Below, piece by piece: positions 26,265-34,375 of a stretch of 64,000 bases of DNA. The notes beneath the pieces are model-generated. The model saw only the letters and a program-made list of their open reading frames with translations, did not search any database and had not been told where the DNA came from. Position 1 is the first letter of the stretch. Every line of letters starts with the position of its first letter. The stretch comes from Microbacterium sp. MYb66. GTDB taxonomy: Bacteria; Actinomycetota; Actinomycetes; Actinomycetales; Microbacteriaceae. The stretch lies in contig NZ_PCOV01000012.1 in the NCBI RefSeq assembly GCF_002979435.1, positions 1 to 64,000 on the forward strand. The letters are read 5' to 3'. A program made the position numbers and the translations under genes.

Positions 26265-26885
26265 ATGGACCGTCAAGAGATCGTCGATGCCGCGCTGGAC
26301 CTGCTCGACGAAGGGGGTGAGGCGGGCGTCAGCATGCGAGCGGTCGCCACCCGTCTCGACGTCAAGGCGCCCTCTCTGTACTGGCATTTCCGCTCGAAAC
26401 AGGATCTCCTCGAGGCCATGGCGGATGCGATCGTCGCCGACATGGGAGATGTCGCGGTCGGCGACGGCGATCCTTCCGAGCAGCTCTTCACGCTGTTGGC
26501 TCGGTTCCGCACGTCGTTGCTCGCCCGTCGCGACGGCGGCAGGGTCTTCGCCGGGACCTTCGCGCTCGGGCCGCACGTCCTCGACCTCAGCGAAGCGGCA
26601 GTGCCTCTGCTCCTGCGCAGCGGCGTCGACGACCCCGGTGATGCGCTGGATTCCTGGTTCAACCTGGTGCGGTTCACGGTGGGGTCCGTCATCGAACAGC
26701 AGTCCGCTGTGGATCAACCTCATCAGGTCGACCGGCGCAGCCTGTTCGAGCAGCTCAACGCCGATCGACCGACGATGCTGCGGGTAGCCTCACGCATCTT
26801 CGAGCCGGACGAAGACCGACGATACGAGCGAGGAGTGCGCCAGCTCCTGCGCGGCGCTGATTCACCTCGCGCCTCGACGGACTGA
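26265..26885 (+). CDS. TetR-family repressor (tetracycline-repressor-like C-terminus)
   Basis: 206 aa. N-terminal HTH: DRQEIVDAALDLLDEGGEAGVSMRAVATRLDVKAPSLYWHFRSKQDLLEAMADAIV. The C-terminal part (GGRVFAGTFALGPHVLDLSEAAVPLLL, VRFTVGSVIEQQSAVD) follows the TetR_C pattern of TetR itself. ATG 26265 is preferred because GGAGGG stands 6 bases upstream; ATG 26259 would leave no spacing. Very likely represses the divergent monooxygenase operon and responds to its substrate. Confidence 0.9.
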   Translation: MDRQEIVDAALDLLDEGGEAGVSMRAVATRLDVKAPSLYWHFRSKQDLLEAMADAIVADMGDVAVGDGDPSEQLFTLLARFRTSLLARRDGGRVFAGTFALGPHVLDLSEAAVPLLLRSGVDDPGDALDSWFNLVRFTVGSVIEQQSAVDQPHQVDRRSLFEQLNADRPTMLRVASRIFEPDEDRRYERGVRQLLRGADSPRASTD

Positions 26886-27184
26886 GCTCTCTTCTCGCGC
26901 GAGCAGCGCCACGCCATCCGTTCTCTGGAACCGCCGCAAGCCTCTCCCGTCAACCCCCGCTTCGCGCAAGTGACTGACTCTTCCCTCATCTCTGCATCGC
27001 GAAGGGCGCTTGTCGAGATCCCACACAGAGCGGGAGGAATCGTCGCGGGCGAGTTCGCCGTCCCCGCGGATCGCTTCTGACGGGAAGGTTCGCGAGGTGA
27101 TGAGCGATGTTCGGGGCATTCGCTCGTTTTCCGGTCGGCCGGCGCGCCAGCGGAGACCCGTCACGGCTCGTCCGATTGTTCTTC
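26886..27184. other. Non-coding or decayed stretch
   Basis: About 300 bases between tetR and a hydrolase relic. Frames on both strands are short and show no recognisable protein motif, and I see no tRNA, terminator or repeat. Probably the eroded 5' part of the following pseudogene. Confidence 0.4.
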
Positions 27185-27506
27185 ACAGACGGAGGTTTCG
27201 AGCTGAGGCCGCAGCTTTCTTCGATCAGCCCGCCACCCGTCGTGCGAGACGGCTGCACTTCGCTGCCGGTCGAGGCCACGACACTTGGGACCGGCTCGCG
27301 GAGATCGCGGCTCCGACACTCGCCGTTCACGGCGCCGGCGATGCAATCACACCTCCCGCGAACGCGGCGATGATGGCGGCGGGCATTCCCGACTCGCAGG
27401 TGGTGTTGCTGCCCGATGAAGCCACGGATACTTCCTCGACCACCCCGTAGCTACGGATGTCGTCGTGAACTTCCTTCGCCGCTATCCGATCACCTCGTCG
27501 CGCTGA
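27185..27506 (+). pseudogene. Alpha/beta hydrolase, frameshifted C-terminal remnant
   Basis: In one frame HDTWDRLAEIAAPTLAVHGAGDAITPPANAAMMAAGIPDSQVVLLPDEA is the strand with the acidic triad residue of alpha/beta hydrolases; in the next frame, from 27420, SHGYFLDHPVATDVVVNFLRRYPITSSR supplies the catalytic histidine and final helix up to TGA 27504-27506. A frameshift near 27415 separates them. The nucleophile elbow and N-terminal half are not found upstream. Non-functional. Confidence 0.7.
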
Positions 27507-27555
27507 GGGATAAGCGCGCTCGTGACGGAAATCCGACGGCATCGCCCTGGACCGG

Positions 27556-28242
27556 TCAGGAGTCTCCGACCGGAGAGACGAGAAAATCACGTCGCAGGAG
27601 TGCCTTCCCATTGGGCAAAGCATGATCTGACGAGTGGTTGCACAGGAAGCCGAGGGCAACCATCGCATTCTCCAGCGCATCGACGTCGATGTCGGAGGCG
27701 ATCGAGGACAACCGGTTGAACGCTGAGGCCTGCTCCGTCGAGCTGACGAAGGATTCGGCCTGGTTTCGCTGAATCACGCACGATACGACACCGATCCCAC
27801 CGGCATTCGCGGCGAGGAAAGCAAGGAACTCGTCGAGGCCCACGTACTCGATGAAGAGATTCGCGATGAGCAGTCCGACTGGCTCGATCATGCTGTGGCC
27901 ATCGATACAGGCCTCGGTCAGCACGAGCCGATCACCGAACTTCCTCCCAAACCGAGCGGCGCATGCCACGAGATAGTCGGCGTTGATGTCATACCCGAAC
28001 ACGGCGTCGATCTGTTCAGGATCGATCACGTCGAGCCCATTGCCGCCGGCTATACCAAGGATTCCCAGTCGTCGAGCGGGCGTCGAGGTCAACTGATCAC
28101 GCGTTATCTCGCTGAGTAGCTGCAGCTGCCCCACCCGCGCATCACTCATGTGTCGCTCGTACACATCGAGGTCGATCTCACGCCACGGGTGTTCCGTAGC
28201 CCCTCGATCTGCAGACGGGGGAGAGGCAGAGGGCGTAGACAC
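27556..28242 (-). CDS. Class I SAM-dependent methyltransferase (putative)
   Basis: 228 aa. RRLGILGIAGGNGLDVIDPEQIDAVFGYDINADYLVACAARFG (~residues 57-99) is a motif I/II of Rossmann-type methyltransferases: G-x-G-G-N-G for SAM and the acidic FGYDIN strand end. LLIANLFIEYVGLDEFLAFLAANAGGIGVVSCVIQ resembles motifs IV-VI. Substrate unknown. GTG 28242 has a weak RBS (CTGGGA); ATG at 28149 is an alternative that would keep the core. Base composition is lower in GC than the neighbours, suggesting transfer. Confidence 0.75.
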   Translation of the reverse strand: MSTPSASPPSADRGATEHPWREIDLDVYERHMSDARVGQLQLLSEITRDQLTSTPARRLGILGIAGGNGLDVIDPEQIDAVFGYDINADYLVACAARFGRKFGDRLVLTEACIDGHSMIEPVGLLIANLFIEYVGLDEFLAFLAANAGGIGVVSCVIQRNQAESFVSSTEQASAFNRLSSIASDIDVDALENAMVALGFLCNHSSDHALPNGKALLRRDFLVSPVGDS

Positions 28243-28409
28243 GTTCCCAGTCCATCACGACCGCCCTCCAGGTCGCCAGTCGCTTCCGGGTTGGTCCTGC
28301 GCTTGGCCGTCGACGTCGTCGAGCTATCCATGAGGAGGGTGGACGGTGAAGGGCGAGCTCGAGGACGTCATCGCGGAAGACCAGGAAGCACGATCGATAA
28401 ACTGCCCCG

Positions 28410-28853
28410 GTGGGTGCCGTCGAATATCGTGATGCGCTGAGAGCCGTGCTCGACGCGATGTCGCCGTCCGTGGCCGACCGGCTCTCCACGCTCCATCGGG
28501 CAGCGACGGCTGGTGCCGACGGCGTGCTGATCGACGTGTTCCTCGATCAGGATGCCGAGGGCCCGTTCGGTGTGTGGGCGCGTTTCGAGGGCGCCGACTC
28601 GTTCACCCTCGACCGGCGACTCGGCGATTTACGGGAGCTGTTCAGCGTGATCTGGGGCGAGGAAGGCTGGGAGCCCCCGGTTCCGGCACGACCTGCCGGT
28701 TGGTCTCGAGACCAACTCGAAGATGCCATCGTCGAAGTCGTGGCCGAATGGATCGACCCGCTCCTCCCGAGGGGAGCGCCTGATCTGCGTTGGGAGGTCG
28801 GGACGCCGGACGGCGGCACAGACCCGATCCAGGTGGGGATTCACGATGACTGA
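28410..28853 (+). CDS. Hypothetical protein, DUF6389-like
   Basis: 147 aa, acidic, soluble. VEYRDALRAVLDAMSPSVADRLSTLH, then DVFLDQDAEGPFGVWARFEGADSFTLDRRLGDLRELFSVIWGEEGWEPPVPARP: resembles a small actinobacterial family I know as DUF6389, though I cannot verify it. Its stop follows the ATG of the next gene, so the two are translated together. GTG 28410 is the first in-frame start; the 167-bp gap upstream, to the divergent methyltransferase, shows no clear promoter. Confidence 0.7.
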   Translation: MGAVEYRDALRAVLDAMSPSVADRLSTLHRAATAGADGVLIDVFLDQDAEGPFGVWARFEGADSFTLDRRLGDLRELFSVIWGEEGWEPPVPARPAGWSRDQLEDAIVEVVAEWIDPLLPRGAPDLRWEVGTPDGGTDPIQVGIHDD

Positions 28854-29283
28854 TCCCTCCGGAGGCGACAGCATGCCGACCGGGAGGCTCACGTTCCGCA
28901 CGGTGTGGGGTGGCCCATCGCCGCAGGCGGGCTTCATCGAGGAGGTCACGCGGATGAAGCAGCACCTGCGCACGGTGGAATTCTCGTATCATCTCGACCT
29001 CTTCCTGATGGTCGGAGGCGAGATCACGCCGGTGCCCGGGCCGTCCGGGTTGCGGACACCGCGGGTGTTCCTGTCGCGACGCACTGCCACGGGAGAAATC
29101 CGCATCAGCAACGACGATGTCAGCGCCGCCGCTGCTCCGATCGCCTTCCTGCGGCAGACGATCCACAGGGCGGTCGCCGATCTCATGAGTCGCGTCGCTG
29201 CTCGTGACCCTGCCTTCGACGCGGACGCGGAGCAAGCGAAGTTCGCGTTCCTCATCGACGAAGCGGCCACTCCCGACGCGTAG
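28846..29283 (+). CDS. Hypothetical protein coupled to the DUF6389-like gene
   Basis: 145 aa. I recognise no domain. Visible segments are LTFRTVWGGPSPQAGFIEEVTRMKQHL, VEFSYHLDLFLMVGGEITPV and a helical end QAKFAFLIDEAATPDA. ATG 28846 overlaps the preceding gene by 8 bases; ATG 28873 (MPTGRL) has a better RBS (GGAGG) and may be the real start, giving 136 aa. Together with the previous gene it forms a two-gene unit in a patch of small accessory genes. Confidence 0.65.
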   Translation: MTDPSGGDSMPTGRLTFRTVWGGPSPQAGFIEEVTRMKQHLRTVEFSYHLDLFLMVGGEITPVPGPSGLRTPRVFLSRRTATGEIRISNDDVSAAAAPIAFLRQTIHRAVADLMSRVAARDPAFDADAEQAKFAFLIDEAATPDA

Positions 29284-29309
29284 GCAGCTCCTGATGCGGA
29301 GGTCGCGGG

Positions 29310-29843
29310 CTAGTGGCCCATCGTCGTGTCGGGGATGCTGGAAGCATCGAACAGTAGTCTGTCGACGACGCCGTTCCGTGCCGCCGGCCACGCGATGATG
29401 TCCCTCAGCAGATCATCGAACTGCGAGAACACGACGACCGCCTCTTCGAACTCCGGCTCCGTTCCGTGGACGACAGCTCCGTCGTCTCGCACTGCCAGGT
29501 ACTCGTATCCGTCGCGGACGGACAGCAGGACGGGCACGTGGCGCTTCCAGAAACGTGAGATCGCGACCGCCTCTTCATCCGTTGTCGCAGCCTGGATGCT
29601 CAGCTGTTCGCACTCGTTCCACGCGAACGCATCCTCCGCGACGGTCGAGTAGTCATGGCGGGACAAGAACCACACCGTCTCGTCCGAGTTCGACAGCAGC
29701 GAGAACGAGGACACCCAGCGGACCACCGTTTCGGGTGCGGTGTGCAGCGCGGAGGGAACGCCGTCTTCCGTGGACAGCGGAGCCTCGCACGTCCAACCGG
29801 CTTCCTGCAAGCATCCGGTGGCACTTCGGAAGAGGTCCGTCAT
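29310..29843 (-). CDS. SUKH (SMI1/KNR4)-like protein
   Basis: 177 aa. The run AVAISRFWKRHVPVLLSVRDGYEYLAVRDDGAVVHGTEPEFEEAVVVFSQFDDLLRDI matches the SUKH pattern: FW-x-x-H-x-P, GYEYLAV, G-x-EPEFEE and a final helix. SUKH proteins are often immunity proteins against contact-dependent or polymorphic toxins. No toxin is next to it. A second SUKH-like gene lies at 32159-32479. Confidence 0.65.
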   Translation of the reverse strand: MTDLFRSATGCLQEAGWTCEAPLSTEDGVPSALHTAPETVVRWVSSFSLLSNSDETVWFLSRHDYSTVAEDAFAWNECEQLSIQAATTDEEAVAISRFWKRHVPVLLSVRDGYEYLAVRDDGAVVHGTEPEFEEAVVVFSQFDDLLRDIIAWPAARNGVVDRLLFDASSIPDTTMGH

Positions 29844-29881
29844 GCTCCCCAGGCTACCGAGCAGTCTCTAGAGGCAGACGG

Positions 29882-30718
29882 TCACGTGGTCGCGCCTGTG
29901 TTGGCCCATTCCAGTGTCGACAGCTTCGACTCGATGGTCTTCAGGCCGATGTTCCCGCATCCGACCAGGGTGAGCCGGCGCAGCAGGGGGAGGTCGTTGA
30001 CGGCGGCGATGCCGGTGATCTTCTTGCAGTACTGGATGTTCAGGATCTCGAGTCGCTGGAGAGCAGCCAGCTCCGAGATGTCACCGAGAGCGGTGAGATT
30101 CTTCAGCTGCAACGACTCCAACCGGGGGAGCGCGCTGATCCCGGTGAGGCTCGTCAGCGTGCGTCCGCCGATCAACCCGAGCCGGCGAAGCCCGACCGGT
30201 TCGACGAGGCGGAAGATCTCCTCGTCCGCGGGAACGTTCAACAGGTTCAATTCCTCCAGCGGCAGTTCGAGCGCCTGCCGCACATTGTTCAGAGATCTCT
30301 GCGGGTAGAGGGAGAGAGCCCGGAGCCTGGGGAAGTGCTCGTTCTTGAAGCGGAAGGGTTCGCCGACGTAGAGGGTCTTCAGGTTCGGCACCACCACATC
30401 CGGCCAGACCAGTGTCCGATCGCTGATGTGCACCGAGAGCTCTTCCAGACTCTCGGGGAGATCGCCCTGCCGCAGATCGGTGACGATGGTGGGGAGGACC
30501 CTCCCCGGACCGATGCTGAGGACCTTCAAGCTCGTCATCGCCGTGATGATCTCCGGGAGACGGTCGATGGGCCCGTCGAGGGGAGACCACAGGTGCACAT
30601 CGGTGATGCGCGACAGCTGCTCGGCGTCGTAGGGCTGGTCGTAGAACACGAGGTCCCTGTCCGGCACGTCGAACTGATCCTGGTGCGCACTGTGCAGCAC
30701 CATGGTCCGCTTGCTCAT
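29882..30718 (-). CDS. Leucine-rich-repeat protein
   Basis: 278 aa of repeating ~22-24-residue units from residue ~55 to the end, with the L-x-x-L-x-L pattern: SLKVLSIGPG, SLEELSVHIS, NLKTLYVGEP, RLRALSLYPQ, PLEELNLLNV, GLRRLGLIGG, RLESLQLKNL, RLEILNIQYC, LLRRLTLVGC. No signal peptide, so a cytoplasmic solenoid, presumably a protein-binding scaffold; no catalytic motif. ATG 30718 has GAGGACATC in front; ATG 30733 would add five residues. Standing among SUKH-type genes it could be an immunity or effector-recognition protein (inference). Confidence 0.82.
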   Translation of the reverse strand: MSKRTMVLHSAHQDQFDVPDRDLVFYDQPYDAEQLSRITDVHLWSPLDGPIDRLPEIITAMTSLKVLSIGPGRVLPTIVTDLRQGDLPESLEELSVHISDRTLVWPDVVVPNLKTLYVGEPFRFKNEHFPRLRALSLYPQRSLNNVRQALELPLEELNLLNVPADEEIFRLVEPVGLRRLGLIGGRTLTSLTGISALPRLESLQLKNLTALGDISELAALQRLEILNIQYCKKITGIAAVNDLPLLRRLTLVGCGNIGLKTIESKLSTLEWANTGATT

Positions 30719-30863
30719 GATGTCCTCATCCATTCACCGTGAGTCCGCGGGCTGTCGTCCCCGCCGCGCAACTCGGATCAACTGTGCGTGCTGTCGTCGT
30801 TCCTGCCGCGCCGGGCCGGTCCCGCAGCGCCTGCGCACGCTTCGCGCGCGTCCCGGTCGTCAG

Positions 30864-30876
30864 GATAATGGAGAAG
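30864..30876 (+). promoter_or_regulatory. -10 box of a leaderless promoter
   Basis: GATAAT at 30864-30869 is followed after six bases by GTG 30876. The same arrangement (GACAAT, six bases, GTG) precedes the relic copy at 56506, so the promoter was duplicated with the gene. Confidence 0.6.
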
Positions 30877-31562
30877 TGACGTTGACTCAGGAGGTCGTGA
30901 CCTACGACGGATTGCCGACCTCGGCGGGAGGTGCGCACTCGCTTCGCACCAAGAATCCACGCACGGCCTACGAGACTGTGCAGGCTTTCCTCGATGCCGC
31001 CGGCGTGACCATCGGTGCCCCGGAGATGTCCTTCCAGCTCTGGGCCGGAGGGCCGCCCGACGAAACAGATCGTGTCGAAGCGTTCGCGGCAGCGCACCTC
31101 GGTGGACCGCAGAGCCGGCAGCGCACACACACCCAGTGGCGGGTTCGTTCAGATGACGTCGATGCCGCACTCGACGCTCTGAATGGTGCGGGCTCGGGAG
31201 CGGTGACCACCCACGGGCACCCGCTGGCCTCGCTGGTCTGGAACGCCCAGGTCGCTCTGGTCGACCCCGCGACAGGATCGCCGTATGAGGGGATCGATGC
31301 CGGTGCTTTCGGTGGGTTCGCCGTGGATGGCTACGGTCGCCTCCTGGGCGCGTCCGGAGTGCGTGCCGTGTTCGGCACGACAGCCTCCTCTCTCTCGCTC
31401 TGGCTCGGGTTCCCCGCCGACGACCGGTTGCACGATGCTGCCGCTCACGTGCAGAAGCACCTGCCCTTCCGTCTGTCGGCGAAGCACTGGCGCCGGTGGC
31501 GTGCCACGAAGGATGGGCAGACCTACCGGGCGACCAAGATCACGCCACCACTGGTGTCATGA
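30876..31562 (+). CDS. Hypothetical 228-aa protein with a relic paralogue at 56.5 kb
   Basis: No domain recognised. It begins VTLTQEVVTYDGLPTSAGGAHSLRT, has a W-rich middle (SFQLWAGGPPDE, HTQWRVRSDDVDAALDAL) and ends LSAKHWRRWRATKDGQ. No signal peptide or membrane helix. GTG 30876 is chosen because of the leaderless promoter. Its stop overlaps the next gene by ATGA. An internally deleted copy is found at 56506-56640, showing that the family is duplicated in this genome. Confidence 0.75.
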   Translation: MTLTQEVVTYDGLPTSAGGAHSLRTKNPRTAYETVQAFLDAAGVTIGAPEMSFQLWAGGPPDETDRVEAFAAAHLGGPQSRQRTHTQWRVRSDDVDAALDALNGAGSGAVTTHGHPLASLVWNAQVALVDPATGSPYEGIDAGAFGGFAVDGYGRLLGASGVRAVFGTTASSLSLWLGFPADDRLHDAAAHVQKHLPFRLSAKHWRRWRATKDGQTYRATKITPPLVS

Positions 31563-32137
31563 GCACGCGGTCGAAGCTTCACAGGCTCTGCGTCTTCATG
31601 ACGCTCGCGGATGAAGCACAGTTCAGCGACGCAGTGCGAACGAGTCTTCCCGCGGTGAGGTTCGTCGACGCGACTCAACAACCCGAGACAGCCACCCCGA
31701 CGTTTCGCTCCTCACTGAGCGAGTGCGCAGGCCCTCACGTCACCCTCGTGGACACGAGCATCATGTCCGAGAGCGTCTTCCAGCGTGACTATGTGGTGCG
31801 TCACCCGTCCGGTCAGGGGTGGGTGTACGCGATCGTCGGCGCCGGCCTCGCGAGCCTGGTGCGGTCACGTTCCGACGATGACGGTCTGCGCAACGGCGAG
31901 TTGCGGGCATCCGTGCCGGAAGGTGACAGCCGCACTGCCGAGTACATCCGCGAACTGATGCGTGTGGTGCGCACCGGCGGGAGGGGCGTGTTCGCGATCG
32001 ACCCGATGACGAAGAACGTGGCGCCTCGCGCGGAGAGGAATCTCGTCGCGTGGCCGGATGCCGCATCCCATTTCGGGGCGAAGGATGCTCCGCTGCTCAC
32101 CAATGGCCCGACGGCCTGGTTCACGGTCGAGCGCTGA
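31559..32137 (+). CDS. Hypothetical protein, second gene of the 30.9-kb pair
   Basis: 192 aa, soluble, unknown family. Segments that stand out are VTLVDTSIMSESVFQRDYVVRHPSGQGWVYAIVGAGLASLVRSRSDDDGL and RGVFAIDPMTKNVAPRAERNLVAWPD. Tied to the previous gene by ATGA. A two-gene cassette with its own promoter in an accessory patch would suit a toxin-antitoxin, immunity or small-molecule role, but nothing in the sequence decides. Confidence 0.7.
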   Translation: MSTRSKLHRLCVFMTLADEAQFSDAVRTSLPAVRFVDATQQPETATPTFRSSLSECAGPHVTLVDTSIMSESVFQRDYVVRHPSGQGWVYAIVGAGLASLVRSRSDDDGLRNGELRASVPEGDSRTAEYIRELMRVVRTGGRGVFAIDPMTKNVAPRAERNLVAWPDAASHFGAKDAPLLTNGPTAWFTVER

Positions 32138-32158
32138 TGAGCTGACCGCGACGGAATC

Positions 32159-32479
32159 TCAGAAGCCGACGGCCGGCAGCGACCAATCGGCATCGGGCTC
32201 GACCATCCACTCGAACTCCTCTTCCTCGCCCTCCCGATACACGGAGTGAAACCGAGCGGTGAGGTTCTCCCCACGCCCCTGAAGGCCGTCGGCGAAGCCG
32301 GGAAGAACGGGTGGATAGATCAGCCAGAGGCCGAAGAGCCGTGCCCAGCCGGCATGTCGGATGAAAGCACGATACAACTCGGGAAACCCTGCTCCGTCCG
32401 GAAAACGGTACGAATCCAGCAGCTCCAGATCGACGTGTTCGAGAGTCGGGCGACCGTTCACCGACAACTCGTGAGGCAT
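32159..32479 (-). CDS. Short SUKH-like protein
   Basis: 106 aa, acidic. ELYRAFIRHAGWARLFGLWLIYPPVLPGFADGLQGRGENLTARFHSVY is a SUKH-like core (F-x-R-x-x-G-W, GLWLI-x-PP). It is shorter than usual for the family and could be a truncated or minimal member. Start ATG 32479 is clean. It faces the 30.9-kb pair tail to tail and stands 9 bp after the oxidase on the same strand. Confidence 0.6.
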   Translation of the reverse strand: MPHELSVNGRPTLEHVDLELLDSYRFPDGAGFPELYRAFIRHAGWARLFGLWLIYPPVLPGFADGLQGRGENLTARFHSVYREGEEEEFEWMVEPDADWSLPAVGF

Positions 32480-32488
32480 GAGTCGATT

Positions 32489-33718
32489 CTAAGAGAAGGG
32501 TCCTGGTGGTGAGGCGTCGACGGCAATCGGGTCGGGCCCACCCGGTCCCAGCCGGAAGACGGGCACGAAGTCGGGATCGACGATCGCCGGACGTCGCAGG
32601 CTGAACGCGGAGATGTCGTGCTCCGTGCGGCCGACGGTCAGCAGATCGGCGAGGATCCGCCCCATCAGGCTCGCGAACTTTCCCGCGTGGCCGGCGCCGT
32701 TGAACACTGCGACATGGGGATGGCCGGGGACGGTGTCGAGTACGAAGTCCCGGTCGGCGGGCATGTCGTACACACAGGTCTTGCTCATCAGCAGCGGACC
32801 GGCGGCGGCCGGAAGGTGGGTGCGGAGGAAGCCGTGGAGCAGCAGCGGCTCCGTGTCGTCCGGGATGAACGCTCGCTCCGACGACGAGATGAAGCGGCCG
32901 CGCATGTCCCGTGCGATCTTGATCGCCGCTTCGCCGTAGACGGGGAACCCGTAGTGCACCTCGTCGGCGTGATGGATCCAGATGGGGAACCTGTCCGGAG
33001 TGAAGTCCGCCAGGTTCGATGAGGAGAAGTATCCGACCTGCTCCTGACTCAGGGTGAGATCGAAGGAGAGCCCGAGGTCGGGCATGAGGTCGCCCAGCCA
33101 CGAGCCGGCGGCGACGACGAGGTGGCCGCCGTCGAACGAGCCCTCCGGAGTCGTGACCGTGACCCCTTCAGAGGTCACCCGAACACCGGTCACGACCACT
33201 CCCGATCGGAACTCGACCCCGGCGGCCCGGGCGAGCGACACATGAGCGGACACCGACCGGCGGATGTCGAGAATGCCACCATCCGCCTGATGGATCCCGA
33301 TCGTGTCGTCCGTCACTTTCCACTGCGGGTACTGGGCGCGGATGTCGTCGATCGTCAGCTCGTCGTAGCGGATGCCTGCGGCATCCATCGCCTGACGGTA
33401 CCCGTCGATCTCCGCGGCACCGGGGCTCCCCGCGGCCGCGAGGTCGATCCCGCCGGTCTTCGTGTAGACCTGCAGGCCCGAGCGCTCCTCGACGTGGGCC
33501 CAGGCGGCGAACATCGCATCCGTGAGCCTGGTGTACTCCTCGCGATGGTAGGCGCGGCGGATGATGCGGGAGTGGTCACCGGAGGAGCCGAAGGCATGGC
33601 CGAGTTCGAACTGCTCGAGCACGAGAACGCGCTCGGCGCCAGCCTGTGTCAGCCAGTAGGCGGCCGCGGATCCGATGGCTCCGGCGCCGATGACGATGTG
33701 AGAGTATCCCCGGGTCAT
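32489..33718 (-). CDS. Sarcosine oxidase / N-methyl amino acid oxidase-like flavoenzyme
   Basis: 409 aa, MSOX/SolA family. GAGAIGSAAAYWLTQAGAERVLVLEQ (~residues 11-36) binds FAD; SSGDHSRIIRRAY and the KTCVYDMPADRDFVLD segment near residue 310 contain the histidine/arginine and the cysteine that carry covalent FAD in MSOX; GHAGKFASLMGRILADL closes the fold. Oxidises a secondary amine, releasing H2O2. Overlaps the TetR gene by ATGA, so repressor and oxidase share a transcript. Confidence 0.88.
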   Translation of the reverse strand: MTRGYSHIVIGAGAIGSAAAYWLTQAGAERVLVLEQFELGHAFGSSGDHSRIIRRAYHREEYTRLTDAMFAAWAHVEERSGLQVYTKTGGIDLAAAGSPGAAEIDGYRQAMDAAGIRYDELTIDDIRAQYPQWKVTDDTIGIHQADGGILDIRRSVSAHVSLARAAGVEFRSGVVVTGVRVTSEGVTVTTPEGSFDGGHLVVAAGSWLGDLMPDLGLSFDLTLSQEQVGYFSSSNLADFTPDRFPIWIHHADEVHYGFPVYGEAAIKIARDMRGRFISSSERAFIPDDTEPLLLHGFLRTHLPAAAGPLLMSKTCVYDMPADRDFVLDTVPGHPHVAVFNGAGHAGKFASLMGRILADLLTVGRTEHDISAFSLRRPAIVDPDFVPVFRLGPGGPDPIAVDASPPGPFS

Positions 33719-34281
33719 ACTGTCGACTCCTTCGTGAACGATGCGATGAAACGGTCTGCGGCGGCATCCACCTCCGCCGAGGGGCTGAGCAGTCGCTGCA
33801 GCAGCAGTCCGCGCATGCCGGCGACCGCGACGAGGCTCGACTGTGCGGCATCCGTCGCCGTGAATCCGTCGCGACGGGCAGCTGCCTCGAGGAGACGCGT
33901 CAGATCGTCGAGATCGGCCACGAACTCGTCGTAGGCGCCGCGCTCATACACGGCCAGGCCGATCAGGTGGAAGAAGGCGCGGGTTCGCTCCTCCTGTGCC
34001 GTGCTGGAGTAGAAGTCCCAGATCGACCGGAACAGCTCGATGAATCCGAGACCCTCGCTCGTCGCCGCGATCATGAGATTGTCGCGGCGTCGCGCCTCGG
34101 AGAGCACGGCACTGAGCAGACCCGGCCGCGAACCGAAGTGATAGGTCAGCAGCGTGTGGTGCACACCGAGTCGCTCGGCCACCTGCCGCATCGACAGGTT
34201 CGGGCTGGGGCCGTTCTCGCCGAACTCATCGAACAGCGCCTGAAGGAGCCGCGCCCTTCCTTCGCCCACCGGTGCTCGCAT
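33715..34281 (-). CDS. TetR-family regulator of the amidohydrolase/oxidase cluster
   Basis: 188 aa. HTH at ~10-55: GRARLLQALFDEFGENGPSPNLSMRQVAERLGVHHTLLTYHFGSRPGLLSAVL. The C-terminal ligand domain is divergent. ATG 34281 follows GGAGGCAAC; a longer frame upstream has no support. Divergent from the amidohydrolase, with two operator-like repeats in the 94-bp gap, so it likely controls both directions. Confidence 0.88.
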   Translation of the reverse strand: MRAPVGEGRARLLQALFDEFGENGPSPNLSMRQVAERLGVHHTLLTYHFGSRPGLLSAVLSEARRRDNLMIAATSEGLGFIELFRSIWDFYSSTAQEERTRAFFHLIGLAVYERGAYDEFVADLDDLTRLLEAAARRDGFTATDAAQSSLVAVAGMRGLLLQRLLSPSAEVDAAADRFIASFTKESTV

Positions 34282-34291
34282 GTTGCCTCCG

Positions 34292-34348
34292 TTGACTTCT
34301 TCACCACTGTTGAGTACGTTAGCGCACAACCAATTCACCACTGTTGAG
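34292..34348 (+). promoter_or_regulatory. Amidohydrolase promoter with two TetR operators
   Basis: TTGACT (34292-34297), 17-bp spacer, TACGTT (34315-34320). The 15-bp sequence TTCACCACTGTTGAG occurs at 34300-34314, inside the spacer, and again at 34334-34348, just past the expected start. Each is an imperfect palindrome (TCACCA-C-TGTTGA). A repressor sitting on both would shut the promoter. Confidence 0.65.
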
Positions 34349-34375
34349 GACGCAGTCGTTCTCGGAAGAGGCGTC

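Noticed and set aside
27010..27450. 146-aa open frame as an intact gene
   Set aside because: Only its C-terminal part resembles a hydrolase and the catalytic end is in a different frame; treated as a pseudogene.
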